Counted from the stretch's first letter, positions 1-8,563 are shown. The stretch is DNA of 34,320 nucleotides from Candidatus Bipolaricaulota bacterium (GCA_003979035.1 RXOA01000108.1:1-34320), one strand, 5' to 3'. Notes: generated from the letters alone by a model not told the origin. Program-made: numbers and translations.

Positions 1-1118
1 ACAAGACGCTTCAGGCTTCGTGTGAGATTCACTGTGTGATCCCTCATTGCCGGGAACACTCGTGCGAGTTCCGGAATCGCCATGGTGAAGACGATCACGC
101 CCGTGACGAGGCGAACCATCTGGATGGGAACCGGACTGGAGGAAAGCTGCATCAAGCGTCCGCCGGCATTCAGCCCGCCGAAGAACATGGCCGAGAACAG
201 AATGCCGATTGGGTGATTTCGCCCGACCATGGCAACGGCCATCCCGTCGAAGCCGATGTTCGTGAGCTGTCCGTGAAGACGATACATTGCGTGCGTGGGA
301 GAGCTTCCCATCAGAATCATCGTGGCGGCAAGCCCGGCGCTCATTCCGCCAAGCACAAAAGCAAGGAACATCGTCCGCTTGCTTCGGATTCCGCCGTATC
401 GTGCCGCCGAAGGATTCAGCCCGGCGGCCCGCACCTCGTACCCGATCGAAGTGTGCCACAGCACGAAGTACACAATCAGAGCGAATGCGATCGCGATGAA
501 GATTGCGTACGTCAGATCGGTTCCGCGGATCAGCTTGGGAAAGACCGCGCTGGGTGGAATGGCGATTGTCTGGTCGGCCGAGAACGAATTCAACAGTACC
601 GCGCCGATGAGGAAGATCGAGAGAAAGTGAGCGATCCAGTTGAACATGATCGTCGAAATCACTTCGTGGACACCGCGAATCATTTTCAGCAGAGCGGGGC
701 CGACACTCCAAAGGGCGCCCGCGGTCATGGCAAATATCAAGGCGACGATGTGATGCAGGCCGGGCGGCAACGTAAAGAAGCCGACGCTAACGGCCGCCAA
801 CCCTCCCATGATCAACTGTCCCTCCGCGCCGATGTTGAACATCCCTGCCCGCAGGCAGATGGAGAAGGTCAGCCCCGTAAGCACCAACGGTGCTGCAAGT
901 GTTCCGGAGTCGGCCAATCCCCACTTGCTGCCGAAAGCGCCTACGAGCATCGCCTTGTAGGCGACAATCGGGTTGTAGCCCCACAGCCACATTACCAAGG
1001 CTCCGATCAGCAGGCCGACGATGGCGGCGAGTACGGATTCGAACGCCGGATGAAGTCCGGTCAGGGTGCGATGGACACCCCGAAGCAAGCGAGAAGTATG
1101 TTCCTGGGGTTCCGTCAT
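1..1118 (-). CDS. BMP-family (nucleoside-type) ABC transporter permease, partial
   Basis: This is an inner-membrane permease of the branched-chain/simple-sugar (BPD_transp_2) type, of the kind that moves nucleosides or related solutes with a BMP/PnrA binding protein. The reading frame runs from ATG at 1118 to the left edge without a stop (372 codons), so the C-terminus is missing. Several hydrophobic segments are visible, including one near residues 25-45 (AAIVGLLIGALVMWLWGYNP). The family-typical stretch FNIGAEGQLIMGG follows near residue 100. Its start overlaps the stop of the upstream ATPase gene as ATGA, so translation is probably coupled. Binding protein, ATPase and permease lie in order on one strand, as in YufNOP-like transporters. 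A second permease is usual in this family and may lie beyond the edge. The substrate is inferred, not seen. Confidence 0.93.
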   Translation of the reverse strand, partial: MTEPQEHTSRLLRGVHRTLTGLHPAFESVLAAIVGLLIGALVMWLWGYNPIVAYKAMLVGAFGSKWGLADSGTLAAPLVLTGLTFSICLRAGMFNIGAEGQLIMGGLAAVSVGFFTLPPGLHHIVALIFAMTAGALWSVGPALLKMIRGVHEVISTIMFNWIAHFLSIFLIGAVLLNSFSADQTIAIPPSAVFPKLIRGTDLTYAIFIAIAFALIVYFVLWHTSIGYEVRAAGLNPSAARYGGIRSKRTMFLAFVLGGMSAGLAATMILMGSSPTHAMYRLHGQLTNIGFDGMAVAMVGRNHPIGILFSAMFFGGLNAGGRLMQLSSSPVPIQMVRLVTGVIVFTMAIPELARVFPAMRDHTVNLTRSLKRL

Positions 1119-2716
1119 GACACCGGTTCCTCCTCTGTGACGCCTCCCATGAGCAGTCCTACACGCTCTCGATTCAAGCTCGCAGGCGAGCAAACGGTCA
1201 TGAACTTCCCTTCGTACATGATGGCGACGCGATCTGAGAGAGCGAGAACTTCATCCAGGTCGGCGGATACGAGCAAAATCGCCCTTCCGTCGCCTCGCAT
1301 CTCCACAAGCAAGTCGCGAATGTACTTGGCCGCGCCGATGTCGAGTCCGCGAGTGGGTTGTGCCGCCACAATGATCGCCGGATCCTTGGCCAGTTCGCGA
1401 CCTACGATCAGCTTCTGCTGGTTGCCGCCCGATAGGCTCTTCGCCGGGGCGCTCGGCCCCGTGGCGCGGATCTCGAAGCGATCCATCAGTGCACGAACAT
1501 GGCGGTTGATCGTGGGCCACTTCAGGAACCCCAATGGACCTTGAAATTCCTTCCATCGCTGGACACCGAGAATGGCGTTCTCTGCCAATGTGAACGGCAG
1601 GACAAGCCCAAACTCCCACCGATCTTCCGGAATGTGCGCAACGCCCAGGCGATAAATCGCCCGCGGATCCTTCCCGAGAATGTTCGTTCCGTTGATGGTG
1701 GCCACACCCGCGAAAGGATTCCTCAGCCCGGTCAGACACTCGACCAATTCGGTCTGACCATTGCCTTCCACCCCCGCGATTCCGAAGATTTCCCCGCCAT
1801 ACACATCAAAAGAGATGTCATCGACTGCGATCTCGTCTGTGTTTCCACGGCTTGAAAGGGATTCGACGTGGAGGATGCTGTCCGCCGATCGATCAACTTC
1901 CTCACGATCGCGGCAGATCGGGAGATCCTCGTCTCGGAGCTCGACGGCATCGGCTTCCTTGTCCAGGACATCACCGACCATCAACCTCGCAAGGTGTTGC
2001 GTCGATGTTTCCTTCGTGACGAGATCCCCGACAAGCTCACCATGACGCAGCACGATGATTCGATCGGTGACCGATTTCACTTCCTTGAGTTTGTGGGTGA
2101 TCAAGACGATCGACTTGCCTTCGGTTCGCAATCTGCCAAGCAGCTCGAACAGATCGTCCACCTCAAGCGGTGTTAGTACGGACGTCGGCTCGTCGAGAAT
2201 CAGAAGATCTACGTTCCGAGACAGGACCTTGAGGATTTCGACGCGCTGCTGCTCGCCAACTGCGAGTTTCTCGACAGGTACGTCAAGAGGCACCTCGAGT
2301 CCGCTTCCCGCCATCACGGCCTCGAGCCGTTCCTTGGCCCGCGCAAGTCGGATTCGCGTGAACGGTTTCTCGTGGCTCAGCGCGACGTTCTCTGTGGCCG
2401 TGAAGGTCCCGACAAGTGCGAAATGCTGATGAACCATCCCGATTCCGAAGTCAAGAGCTTCGCGGGGGCTGCCGAAGCGAATCTGCCCCCTAGGGGAAAC
2501 GACACGGCCTTCACTTGGCGGAAGCAACCCGGACAGCATCTTTGTCAACGTTGTCTTGCCCGCGCCGTTCTCTCCAAGGAGACCGACGATTTCGCCGGAA
2601 TGAAGCTCCATCGTGACGTTGCGGACAGCCGCGGTTCCATCACCATAGATCTTCGTGATATTCTCGGCTCTCAGAAAGTAGCTATCGACGTTGTCGGATA
2701 CCAGCGACATGTTCAT
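1115..2716 (-). CDS. ABC transporter ATP-binding protein, two fused ABC domains (BMP/nucleoside type)
   Basis: This 533-residue protein would power the transporter whose permease follows. It holds two ABC domains in tandem. The first is canonical: Walker A GENGAGKTT, signature VGEQQR and Walker B LLILDEPTS. The second has the altered Walker A GNGQTE, signature LSGGNQQK and IIVAAQPTRGLD in place of a normal Walker B. This asymmetry is normal for RbsA/BMP-type ATPases and is not decay. The frame extends 18 codons further upstream, but ATG at 2716 has AGGTGG about five bases before it and a second Met two codons on, so I chose it. The gene is 91 bases after the binding-protein gene, with a hairpin in the gap, and overlaps the permease start by four bases. 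Confidence 0.95.
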   Translation of the reverse strand: MNMSLVSDNVDSYFLRAENITKIYGDGTAAVRNVTMELHSGEIVGLLGENGAGKTTLTKMLSGLLPPSEGRVVSPRGQIRFGSPREALDFGIGMVHQHFALVGTFTATENVALSHEKPFTRIRLARAKERLEAVMAGSGLEVPLDVPVEKLAVGEQQRVEILKVLSRNVDLLILDEPTSVLTPLEVDDLFELLGRLRTEGKSIVLITHKLKEVKSVTDRIIVLRHGELVGDLVTKETSTQHLARLMVGDVLDKEADAVELRDEDLPICRDREEVDRSADSILHVESLSSRGNTDEIAVDDISFDVYGGEIFGIAGVEGNGQTELVECLTGLRNPFAGVATINGTNILGKDPRAIYRLGVAHIPEDRWEFGLVLPFTLAENAILGVQRWKEFQGPLGFLKWPTINRHVRALMDRFEIRATGPSAPAKSLSGGNQQKLIVGRELAKDPAIIVAAQPTRGLDIGAAKYIRDLLVEMRGDGRAILLVSADLDEVLALSDRVAIMYEGKFMTVCSPASLNRERVGLLMGGVTEEEPVS

Positions 2717-2745
2717 GGTTCCACCTGGTTCGCCCTGTCCGATGC

Positions 2746-2779
2746 AAGAAAAGGGAGAGGAATGGGGCATCCCTCTCCC
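2746..2779 (-). terminator. Intercistronic hairpin with U-tract between binding protein and ATPase genes
   Basis: On the minus strand an 8-bp perfect stem (GGGAGAGG with CCTCTCCC, 2753-2760 and 2772-2779) continues after one mismatch into an inner 3-bp stem with a GGG loop. TTTTCTT follows at 2752-2746. This has the form of an intrinsic terminator, but it lies inside the operon. I infer partial termination or 3'-end protection that makes more binding protein than ATPase and permease, a common arrangement in ABC operons. Confidence 0.7.
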
Positions 2780-2807
2780 GTGATTGCTACTCGTTCGCGG
2801 CCCTCAT

Positions 2808-4016
2808 TTACGGAGAGCCGAGTTCGTATTCCGCGCTGCTTCGGATGGCGTTCATCTCGTCATCGGTGTTGGCTGTGATGACCTGGATTGAGCCATCAAG
2901 GATTCCCTCTTCCATCTCCGTAATCGCATCCCAGATCTCATTCGGGAGCGCGGCGCGCTCGCCAGCCCAGGCAGCGATCGTCTCGTAGAAGTCGATCTCC
3001 GCACCGGCTGCGATTCCGAAATCGATGAACTCAAGTAGGTCCACGGCCTTGCTGAGCTTGACGCCCGAATTGGCCAACGTGCCCACATAACCGCCGGCAA
3101 GACCTGCCGCGGCATTGGTGGCAACTTGATCGAAGAACGTTCCCATCTCAACGGCCTTGATCGCCTCGTAAACGGCTACGTCCACGCGCTTCATACCACT
3201 TGCCAGCGTGTGGGAGAAGTAGTCCTGGTTTGCGTCGACGCCGAAGTAGTAGGGAGGTCCGGACATCGTTCCTGCTTGAGTGTGTGCGTTGACGACGGCA
3301 CGATGATCACCGAAGCCAACCGGCCCGGCGACGTTGTACACACCGACGGCACCGGCGGCAAGCTGCGCGGTAGTCGTCGACTCGCCCAGTTCTTCATCGT
3401 CGAAGGAGTAGATGTAGTTGTAGAGGAACTGAATTCCGGGGTTGGTTCCGTAGATCTCTTCCCACTTCGCATTGGCCCAGGCAATCCCGTAACGAAGACC
3501 TGCTTCGAAGTGATACAGAACGGATCCTGGCACGCCCAACACAGCGCCCAAGTGTGAGTAGCCGTAGTACGCAGCCGTCATGGCGCCGAGGGCGCCGACC
3601 AGCGCGGACATTTCATTCTCGTTGAACACCAGGTTCATGATGTTCGGCCCTTGCGTGTTCCACGGGGGCGGACCTGCTGCAACATCAACGATAGCGAACG
3701 GCTGATCCGGGAAAGCTGGAGCGACTTCGTTCAGCGCTCCGGTGAGGAGGAACCCGGTAGCAACGATCAAATCGTAGGTTCCGTCCCGGGCGGCATTCCG
3801 CACATTCGGCAGATAGTCACTCTCCGAGGTGCTCGCAAGCGTGACAACTTCCCATCCGAATTCTGCGGCTGCCTGCTTTGCTCCGGCGAAGGCCATGTCG
3901 TTAAACGACTGGTCCCCTTCGCCGCCAACATCCAGAATGACCGCCACTCTCTTTGCGGATGCCGCAAAGGACAATCCCAGAGCCAGCACTAGACAGAGAA
4001 CAAAGATTCTCTTCAA
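2808..4016 (-). CDS. BMP/PnrA-family ABC transporter substrate-binding protein
   Basis: A 402-residue exported solute-binding protein of the BMP (PnrA-like, purine nucleoside) family. Residues 1-22 form a signal peptide (KR, a hydrophobic core, then AASA before KRVAVILD). The mature start VAVILDVGGEGDQSFNDMA is the family hallmark. There is no lipobox Cys at the cleavage site; the only Cys in the signal peptide sits inside the hydrophobic core. It therefore looks like a soluble periplasmic protein rather than the lipoprotein usual in Gram-positives, which fits a diderm. The start is TTG at 4016, preceded by AAGGAGG with good spacing. An in-frame ATG further upstream would put extra charged sequence before the signal peptide. 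First gene of the transporter operon. Confidence 0.94.
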   Translation of the reverse strand: MKRIFVLCLVLALGLSFAASAKRVAVILDVGGEGDQSFNDMAFAGAKQAAAEFGWEVVTLASTSESDYLPNVRNAARDGTYDLIVATGFLLTGALNEVAPAFPDQPFAIVDVAAGPPPWNTQGPNIMNLVFNENEMSALVGALGAMTAAYYGYSHLGAVLGVPGSVLYHFEAGLRYGIAWANAKWEEIYGTNPGIQFLYNYIYSFDDEELGESTTTAQLAAGAVGVYNVAGPVGFGDHRAVVNAHTQAGTMSGPPYYFGVDANQDYFSHTLASGMKRVDVAVYEAIKAVEMGTFFDQVATNAAAGLAGGYVGTLANSGVKLSKAVDLLEFIDFGIAAGAEIDFYETIAAWAGERAALPNEIWDAITEMEEGILDGSIQVITANTDDEMNAIRSSAEYELGSP

Positions 4017-4197
4017 CGCAACCTCCTTGGTTGTGCGCCTCTTGCTGATTTGACCGGTTTCCATGGTATCACGGATTGGTGAATCCATGGTGCCGGCCAA
4101 CCGTCCTGCCTCAGCAACACATTTCGGCCTTCTGTTCAGCGCTTGGTGTAGAAGTCCACCTTTCCAAGCTTGCGCAGCCCAACCCCTCCATCAACCT

Positions 4198-4212
4198 GTC
4201 GGACCGTCCGAC
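4198..4212. promoter_or_regulatory. Perfect 15-bp inverted repeat (operator-like) in BMP leader
   Basis: GTCGGAC-C-GTCCGAC is a perfect dyad with 7-base arms and a one-base centre. It begins about ten bases downstream of the start point predicted from the promoter at 4230-4259. A one-base centre suits a protein dimer site better than an RNA hairpin, although a shorter stem with a larger loop is possible. The regulator is unknown. Confidence 0.5.
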
Positions 4213-4229
4213 CGCCTAACCCATAAATC

Positions 4230-4259
4230 ATTCTACAGGAAGACGATCATGGCAGCCAA
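4230..4259 (-). promoter_or_regulatory. Sigma-70-type promoter for BMP transporter operon
   Basis: On the minus strand, -35 TTGGCT (4259-4254) and -10 TAGAAT (4235-4230) are separated by 18 bases. The start point would be near 4222, giving an untranslated leader of about 205 bases before the TTG start at 4016. Confidence 0.55.
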
Positions 4260-4332
4260 GACATTGAAGATCATGCATCTTGAGGGGGTCTTGATGTACG
4301 CTCGTCATTGACTTAAGGAGTTGTTCGCCAGC

Positions 4333-5268
4333 GTGGCAAGGATCCTGTTTGCGATAGGCGTTCTCAGCATGTTCAGTGTGGGAGGTGTGGCATCTTCTTC
4401 GTCCGCGGAGGCCTGGGGACAGGCGGGAGGAGTCTGCCTTGCTTCCTGGGCGCCGTGTGTCGCGCTTCATCAAGCGTACGGCGAGTACCTCTTCCAGGGG
4501 ATCCGCCCGGATGTCCCGGACGAGGTGGCGACCGCTTCGCAGCAGACACGAGGCGCCGTCGAGCGGCTGTTGCTGCTTGTCGCCGATGACCCGAGTCCAC
4601 CTGCAGATCCGATTGTTGCAGCGACGGCATTGCTCCACCGACTGGACGAGGTGGAGCAGCACTACCGTGAAATCTTCCAGCAGCTTGACGATCTCGTGGA
4701 TCCCGATCCGGAGGCTCTGCTTTCGATGCTGGAAGATGCTTCCGATGCCGGGTTCTTCGTGATGATTCTCGACGTCAAGGAATCGCTTGATGTTCTTGTA
4801 GAGTCTCTTCTGGCGGAGATCGGCGATGCCGACGACCGGACGCGGTTTTCGGCGGCGTTCATCGCCGAAGGACTCCTCACGGCACCGGGAAGTGTGCGGT
4901 TTGATCCCCAGTGGATCGAGGCTCTCGTCTATCTTGGAGAGGCCAGTACTGCCGTCCTTCCAGTGGAAGCCGTCGACGCAATCGGGCGATTGATCGAAGT
5001 GGCGGAAGGCCCGGACGAGCTGACCGCAGAAGACTGGCGACACATCCGGAGCGAAGCCGCCCGATTGAAGGAGGCCCTCCACGGAGCGTTCGTGACGCCG
5101 GAATCGCCGACCCTCGCTTCTGAGCAGTCCCCGAACGAGATCAGCAGTTCCGGTGATCACGACCAGCGGGGCGCGGTGGCATCAACCAAACGGTGGACAC
5201 TTGCGGTGGTCATCGGTCTCGGCCTGATGATCGCACTCGGCATCGTTGCAGCCGACGCCCTCCGCTAG
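4333..5268 (+). CDS. Unrecognised exported protein with C-terminal membrane anchor
   Basis: I do not recognise this 311-residue protein. It has an N-terminal signal-like segment (MARILFAIGVLSMFSVGGVA). Two Cys follow near residues 34 and 41 (GGVCLASWAPCVALHQ), then a long acidic region, mostly helical in appearance, with repeated Leu and Glu/Asp. It ends with RWTLAVVIGLGLMIALGIVA, a transmembrane helix with a four-residue tail. This suggests an extracytoplasmic helical domain held in the membrane at its C-terminus. I chose GTG at 4333, twelve bases after AAGGAG. An upstream in-frame TTG at 4321 directly abuts AAGGAG, too close to use it. The gene converges on the response regulator gene with a gap of only four bases. 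Confidence 0.75.
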   Translation: MARILFAIGVLSMFSVGGVASSSSAEAWGQAGGVCLASWAPCVALHQAYGEYLFQGIRPDVPDEVATASQQTRGAVERLLLLVADDPSPPADPIVAATALLHRLDEVEQHYREIFQQLDDLVDPDPEALLSMLEDASDAGFFVMILDVKESLDVLVESLLAEIGDADDRTRFSAAFIAEGLLTAPGSVRFDPQWIEALVYLGEASTAVLPVEAVDAIGRLIEVAEGPDELTAEDWRHIRSEAARLKEALHGAFVTPESPTLASEQSPNEISSSGDHDQRGAVASTKRWTLAVVIGLGLMIALGIVAADALR

Positions 5269-5272
5269 GGCA

Positions 5273-5707
5273 TCACTCCGTCGGAAGCCGCGCGATTCGC
5301 CAGTACTCCTGAACCGTCTGGATCAATCGCTCAAAATCCTTGGAATCGACCGGCTTGGTCATGTAGCTTGCCGCGCCGCTATCATAGGCGCGAACCATAT
5401 CCTCGTCCCGCTCGGAGTTCGTCAAGACGATCACCGGAATCCTCCGCAGACGTTCGTCCTGCTTGATGTCCGCAAGGACCTCGAGTCCGTTCGCTTTGGG
5501 GAGCTTGAGATCGAGAAGAACCAAGTCGGGCTTGGGTGCGTCATCAAACTCGCCTTGCCGGTGGAGGAAATTCAGTGCCTGCTCGCCATCGTAGGCGAAG
5601 TAAAGGTCGCACTTGAACTCACTCTTTCGCATGGCACGCTTGATGATCATCACGTCGTCCTCGTTGTCCTCGACAACCAGAACGTTCATTCGGTCCGGGC
5701 TAAGCAT
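5273..5707 (-). CDS. Single-domain response regulator (Rcp1/CheY-like receiver)
   Basis: This 144-residue protein is a receiver domain with no output domain. The acidic pocket is E13-D14, the phospho-acceptor is D66 (LVLLDLKLPKANG), and the conserved Thr and Lys are T96 and K118 (YMTKP). The longer loop before the phosphorylation site, with QGEFDDAPKPD, resembles Rcp1-type receivers that pair with phytochrome-like or PAS kinases. ATG at 5707 has AGGTGG six bases upstream and overlaps the kinase stop by eight bases. A second Met six codons later lacks such a site. It probably accepts phosphate from the kinase encoded just before it. With no DNA-binding domain, the output must come through protein contact or phosphotransfer. 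Confidence 0.93.
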   Translation of the reverse strand: MLSPDRMNVLVVEDNEDDVMIIKRAMRKSEFKCDLYFAYDGEQALNFLHRQGEFDDAPKPDLVLLDLKLPKANGLEVLADIKQDERLRRIPVIVLTNSERDEDMVRAYDSGAASYMTKPVDSKDFERLIQTVQEYWRIARLPTE

Positions 5708-7541
5708 GGGTTTCCACCTCGCTTCTGGCCGTTGCTTTGGGCAGGGTGAAGAAGAACGTGCTTCCCACTCCCACCTCGGATTCCACCCAGATATCCCCCC
5801 CATGTTCTTCGACGATCCGCTTGCAGATCGCCAAACCAGCGCCTGTCCCTTCGACATCTTTACGAGGGTTTAGCTTCTCGAAGATGCCGAAAATCCTTTC
5901 ACGGTAGCGGCTTTCGATTCCGATTCCGTTGTCCTTTACAAAAAACGTACACATACCGTTACGATTCTCCTTGTGGGTCCATCCAACGTGCAATGTGGGC
6001 AAAGCCTTATCATTGTACTTGATTGCGTTGACAATCAGATTACTGAACAACTCTCCGATTCGCACCTCGCTTCCAACCACGGTAGGAAGATCCTCATCAA
6101 TCCGGAGATTCACGCCACGCAACCGCATCTCAAGATCCTCACGCGTCTCATCGAGTAGCCTTCCGACGGGGATTCGCTCCGTGGAAGCCGAGTCGATATG
6201 GATGCTGGAGAGCGAAAGGAGATCGTTGATCAGCGCCCGCATCCGGCCCGATGTCTTCCGCAATGTTTGGAGATAGGTATTGCCCTCTTCATCCAGTTTG
6301 TCGGCGTAATCCTCGATCAGGAAGCCGCTGAACGCTTCCACCGTGCGGAGCGGCTCTTTGAGGTCATGGGAAACGACGTAGGAGAACTCTTCGAGTTTTT
6401 GGAGCGTCCGCTGAAGGTTCTGCGTCTTCTCCAGCAGTCCTTCTTCAAGGCGCTTGATCTCCGTGATGTCAATGAAGTGGTCAATCCGTCCGCCACGGTA
6501 TCGCTCCGTTTCCACGGGGATGGAGCGATAGGCCAATACTCGTTCATCTCTTTCCATCCCCGGCTTGACGCGGCAGGTATAGGATTCGACCGGTGTCCGG
6601 GTCTCGATGGCCTGCTCGACGACACGACTGACTTCCTCGCAATTCTCGAAGACCCCGACAAACCGGGCAAACGCCCGCATGGAATCGATTCCGATCAGTC
6701 GGTCGCGGTCGATTCCGAAGAACCGGCCGATGGTCTCGTTCGCCCAAACGACATGATGTTTCCGATCGCTGATGATGATTCCCGAGTCAAGCGTGTCCAC
6801 GGCGGCTTCGATGAGAAACCGGTATCGCGCTTCCGCTTCCATCAAGCGTCGCTCCAGGGCCACCACTTGGCGACGATCCTGTGCCTCAAGGAGAGCCATC
6901 CGATCCGAAATCCGTTGCGCGCGCAGCTCCATGGGAATCTGCTCGCGGCGCTCGTTCATGAACCGTGTCTTGATGTCGCGGATCTCTCCCCGCTCGAACA
7001 GGCGCATCAACTCGGTCTTCATGCGATCCAGTTCCTCCGGATGGACGTATTCCGAGAACTGCAGCGACCGCTTGGTCATGTGCCCGAGAATACTGCGTGA
7101 CATCTCGTTCCGTCGGAGGATGGTTCCCTCGCGATCGATGAAGTGGAGGACATTCAGAGACCCTTCGAATACTTCATCGTCGTGGCGATCGTCAAGGGAA
7201 TGAGCATGCCGCCAACGGTCCCGCATCGCCGCGCGTTTGCCCGCCACCAACCCGATCACGGAAGCGATACAGAGATTGGTGATGAACAGCGTGCCAATGA
7301 GAATCCCGCCCGAATGCAGCAAGAACGGCACGCCGACAGCCGAGGTCAGGATGGCGATGACGAGAGCCCCACGCAGCCGAACGGTTGCTGCGACCAACGC
7401 AAGCGGGACGGCGAGTGCGATGAAGACAAGAGGAATCGGCACGGTTCCGGGGATTCGTAGAACGACGAGCACGAGCACGGCGATGACGTACGCCGAAGCG
7501 ATGACGATACCCTTCTCCACAGTGTTGGATCGCTTGGTCAC
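5700..7541 (-). CDS. Membrane PAS-domain sensor histidine kinase
   Basis: A 613-residue hybrid-free sensor kinase. The first 100 residues contain about four hydrophobic helices. Two PAS-like regions follow near 125-215 and 240-365; the second begins after a coiled stretch and has DSGIIISDRKHHVVWANE. The HisKA helix carries the phospho-His H392 in FSYVVSHDLKEPLR. The ATPase domain has an N box (NLIVNAIKYN, about 501-510), a G1 box (DNGIG, 537-541) and a G2 box (GTGAGL, 565-570). The VVSHDLKEPLR form and the downstream Rcp1-like receiver match phytochrome-type kinases, but no GAF or PHY domain is present. GTG at 7541 has TGAGG upstream. TTG at 7556 (five residues longer) is the alternative. It lies in an operon with the Crp-like gene upstream. 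Confidence 0.93.
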   Translation of the reverse strand: MTKRSNTVEKGIVIASAYVIAVLVLVVLRIPGTVPIPLVFIALAVPLALVAATVRLRGALVIAILTSAVGVPFLLHSGGILIGTLFITNLCIASVIGLVAGKRAAMRDRWRHAHSLDDRHDDEVFEGSLNVLHFIDREGTILRRNEMSRSILGHMTKRSLQFSEYVHPEELDRMKTELMRLFERGEIRDIKTRFMNERREQIPMELRAQRISDRMALLEAQDRRQVVALERRLMEAEARYRFLIEAAVDTLDSGIIISDRKHHVVWANETIGRFFGIDRDRLIGIDSMRAFARFVGVFENCEEVSRVVEQAIETRTPVESYTCRVKPGMERDERVLAYRSIPVETERYRGGRIDHFIDITEIKRLEEGLLEKTQNLQRTLQKLEEFSYVVSHDLKEPLRTVEAFSGFLIEDYADKLDEEGNTYLQTLRKTSGRMRALINDLLSLSSIHIDSASTERIPVGRLLDETREDLEMRLRGVNLRIDEDLPTVVGSEVRIGELFSNLIVNAIKYNDKALPTLHVGWTHKENRNGMCTFFVKDNGIGIESRYRERIFGIFEKLNPRKDVEGTGAGLAICKRIVEEHGGDIWVESEVGVGSTFFFTLPKATARSEVETHA

Positions 7542-7662
7542 TGGTCCATTCCTCAAACATCACCCTAAGCGGAGATCGACTCACCTTCGATTGCACGATA
7601 CGGAAATCGGCGAACATCCGACAGGACACAGATCACCTAGGAGGAAGACGTTGTTCAGTCCG

Positions 7663-8337
7663 CTAGATGATGAGATTGGGATCGAGATTGACGGAGAACG
7701 GTTCCATGATCTTCTGGAGGTAGTCCTCACGTAGGATGCGGATGCGACGATTCTCCATGGCGATAATTCCGCGACTCTCAAGTTCGCTCAAGGTGCGGAT
7801 TGCGGTCTTCGAAGAGACGCCAGCCATCTCTGCAAGTTCTGCCCGCGACAGCTCGACGCCGCTCTTGCCGAGATGGAGAATCAAACGGGCAAGTCGTTCC
7901 TTACTCGAGGAGTACGATCGCTCCGCAAGTTTGTTCTGAAACGCTTTCAGTTCCTCGGAGAGTTTTTCGTACAGGCGAAAGATGGTTTTTGGATGTCGTT
8001 CGAGGAAATGGAAGAAGTCCCCTCGCTCGATGAAGCCGACGACCACAGGGTCCAGAGTCTTCGCATACGCGTTGTGACTGCCCTTGTCGAACAAAGTCGT
8101 TTCGCCCAGGATTTCTCCCGGTCCGGCAATCTTGAGGATTTGGCTCTTGGCACGTGTGCTGCGCTTCACCAGCTTCACCATGCCGTCGAAGATCAAGTAG
8201 AAGCCGAAAGCAGGCGCACCTTCGTGGAAGATGATCTCTCCCTTTCCACACTCAATCCGACGAATGGTCTGTTTGAGCCTCTCGAGATCTTTGGCCTTGA
8301 GATCGGAGAAGATGCGGAAATCCTTCAGTTCTGCCAT
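7663..8337 (-). CDS. Crp/Fnr-family transcriptional regulator
   Basis: A 224-residue regulator. The N-terminal cyclic-nucleotide-binding-like beta-roll (about 5-115) includes GEIIFHEGAPAFGFYLIFDG and PGEILGETTLFDKGSHNAYA. The Arg-Ser/Thr pair that binds cAMP phosphate in Crp is replaced by His-Asn, so classical cAMP binding is doubtful. An Fnr-type cysteine cluster is absent; I see one Cys, near residue 30. The C-terminal winged helix (about 145-205) reads LSRAELAEMAGVSSKTAIRT, a normal Crp recognition helix pattern. ATG at 8337 follows a G-rich ribosome-binding site. The gene is first in a unit with the kinase and receiver, 121 bases upstream of the kinase start. The signal and targets are unknown. 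Confidence 0.93.
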   Translation of the reverse strand: MAELKDFRIFSDLKAKDLERLKQTIRRIECGKGEIIFHEGAPAFGFYLIFDGMVKLVKRSTRAKSQILKIAGPGEILGETTLFDKGSHNAYAKTLDPVVVGFIERGDFFHFLERHPKTIFRLYEKLSEELKAFQNKLAERSYSSSKERLARLILHLGKSGVELSRAELAEMAGVSSKTAIRTLSELESRGIIAMENRRIRILREDYLQKIMEPFSVNLDPNLII

Positions 8338-8443
8338 CCCTACCCCCCCTTGACCGTCCTCCGGTTCCCCGAACGCGGGAGCGATCTGGTACGTGTCGAT
8401 AGTTACCCCTGATCACCACTCAAGCGAGGTCACACGTCCGCTC

Positions 8444-8472
8444 ATTCTATCAGATAGGACAAGGTGTGCCAA
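8444..8472 (-). promoter_or_regulatory. Sigma-70 promoter for Crp-like regulator operon
   Basis: On the minus strand, -35 TTGGCA (8472-8467) and -10 TAGAAT (8449-8444) are separated by exactly 17 bases, each with one mismatch to consensus. The start point would be near 8437, giving a leader of about 100 bases. It lies back to back with the tRNA promoter at 8564-8592. Confidence 0.75.
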
Positions 8473-8563
8473 GCGATGCATAAGGCGCCGTCGAACGGCA
8501 GAAGTGCGTCTGGTACGGCTCGTTGTTTGTCGGACACACTGAGTGAATGTGTGCCGTTCGATC

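Larger units (their letters stand above)
4017..4332. other. Divergent intergenic region between BMP operon and exported protein gene
   Basis: This non-coding stretch holds the predicted BMP-operon promoter (4230-4259), a roughly 205-base leader running leftwards from it, and the start region of the plus-strand gene at 4333. The leader contains the dyad at 4198-4212 and a possible hairpin (GCTTGG pairing with CCAAGC, about 4141-4171). I compared it by eye with the purine riboswitch, a natural candidate for a nucleoside transporter, and did not see its conserved core. I found no convincing promoter for the plus-strand gene. Confidence 0.6.

Noticed and set aside
36..1544. Long plus-strand reading frame of about 500 codons
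   Set aside because: It is antisense to the permease and ATPase genes. Its translation is polar and low in complexity, with no domain, while the opposite strand encodes clear ABC transporter proteins.
4017..4222. Purine riboswitch upstream of the nucleoside-type transporter
   Set aside because: The leader lacks the conserved purine aptamer core when checked by eye.
4228..5160. 310-codon minus-strand frame opposite the exported protein
   Set aside because: Composition is rich in Arg, His and Cys with no motif. The plus-strand frame has a signal peptide, a membrane anchor and a ribosome-binding site.
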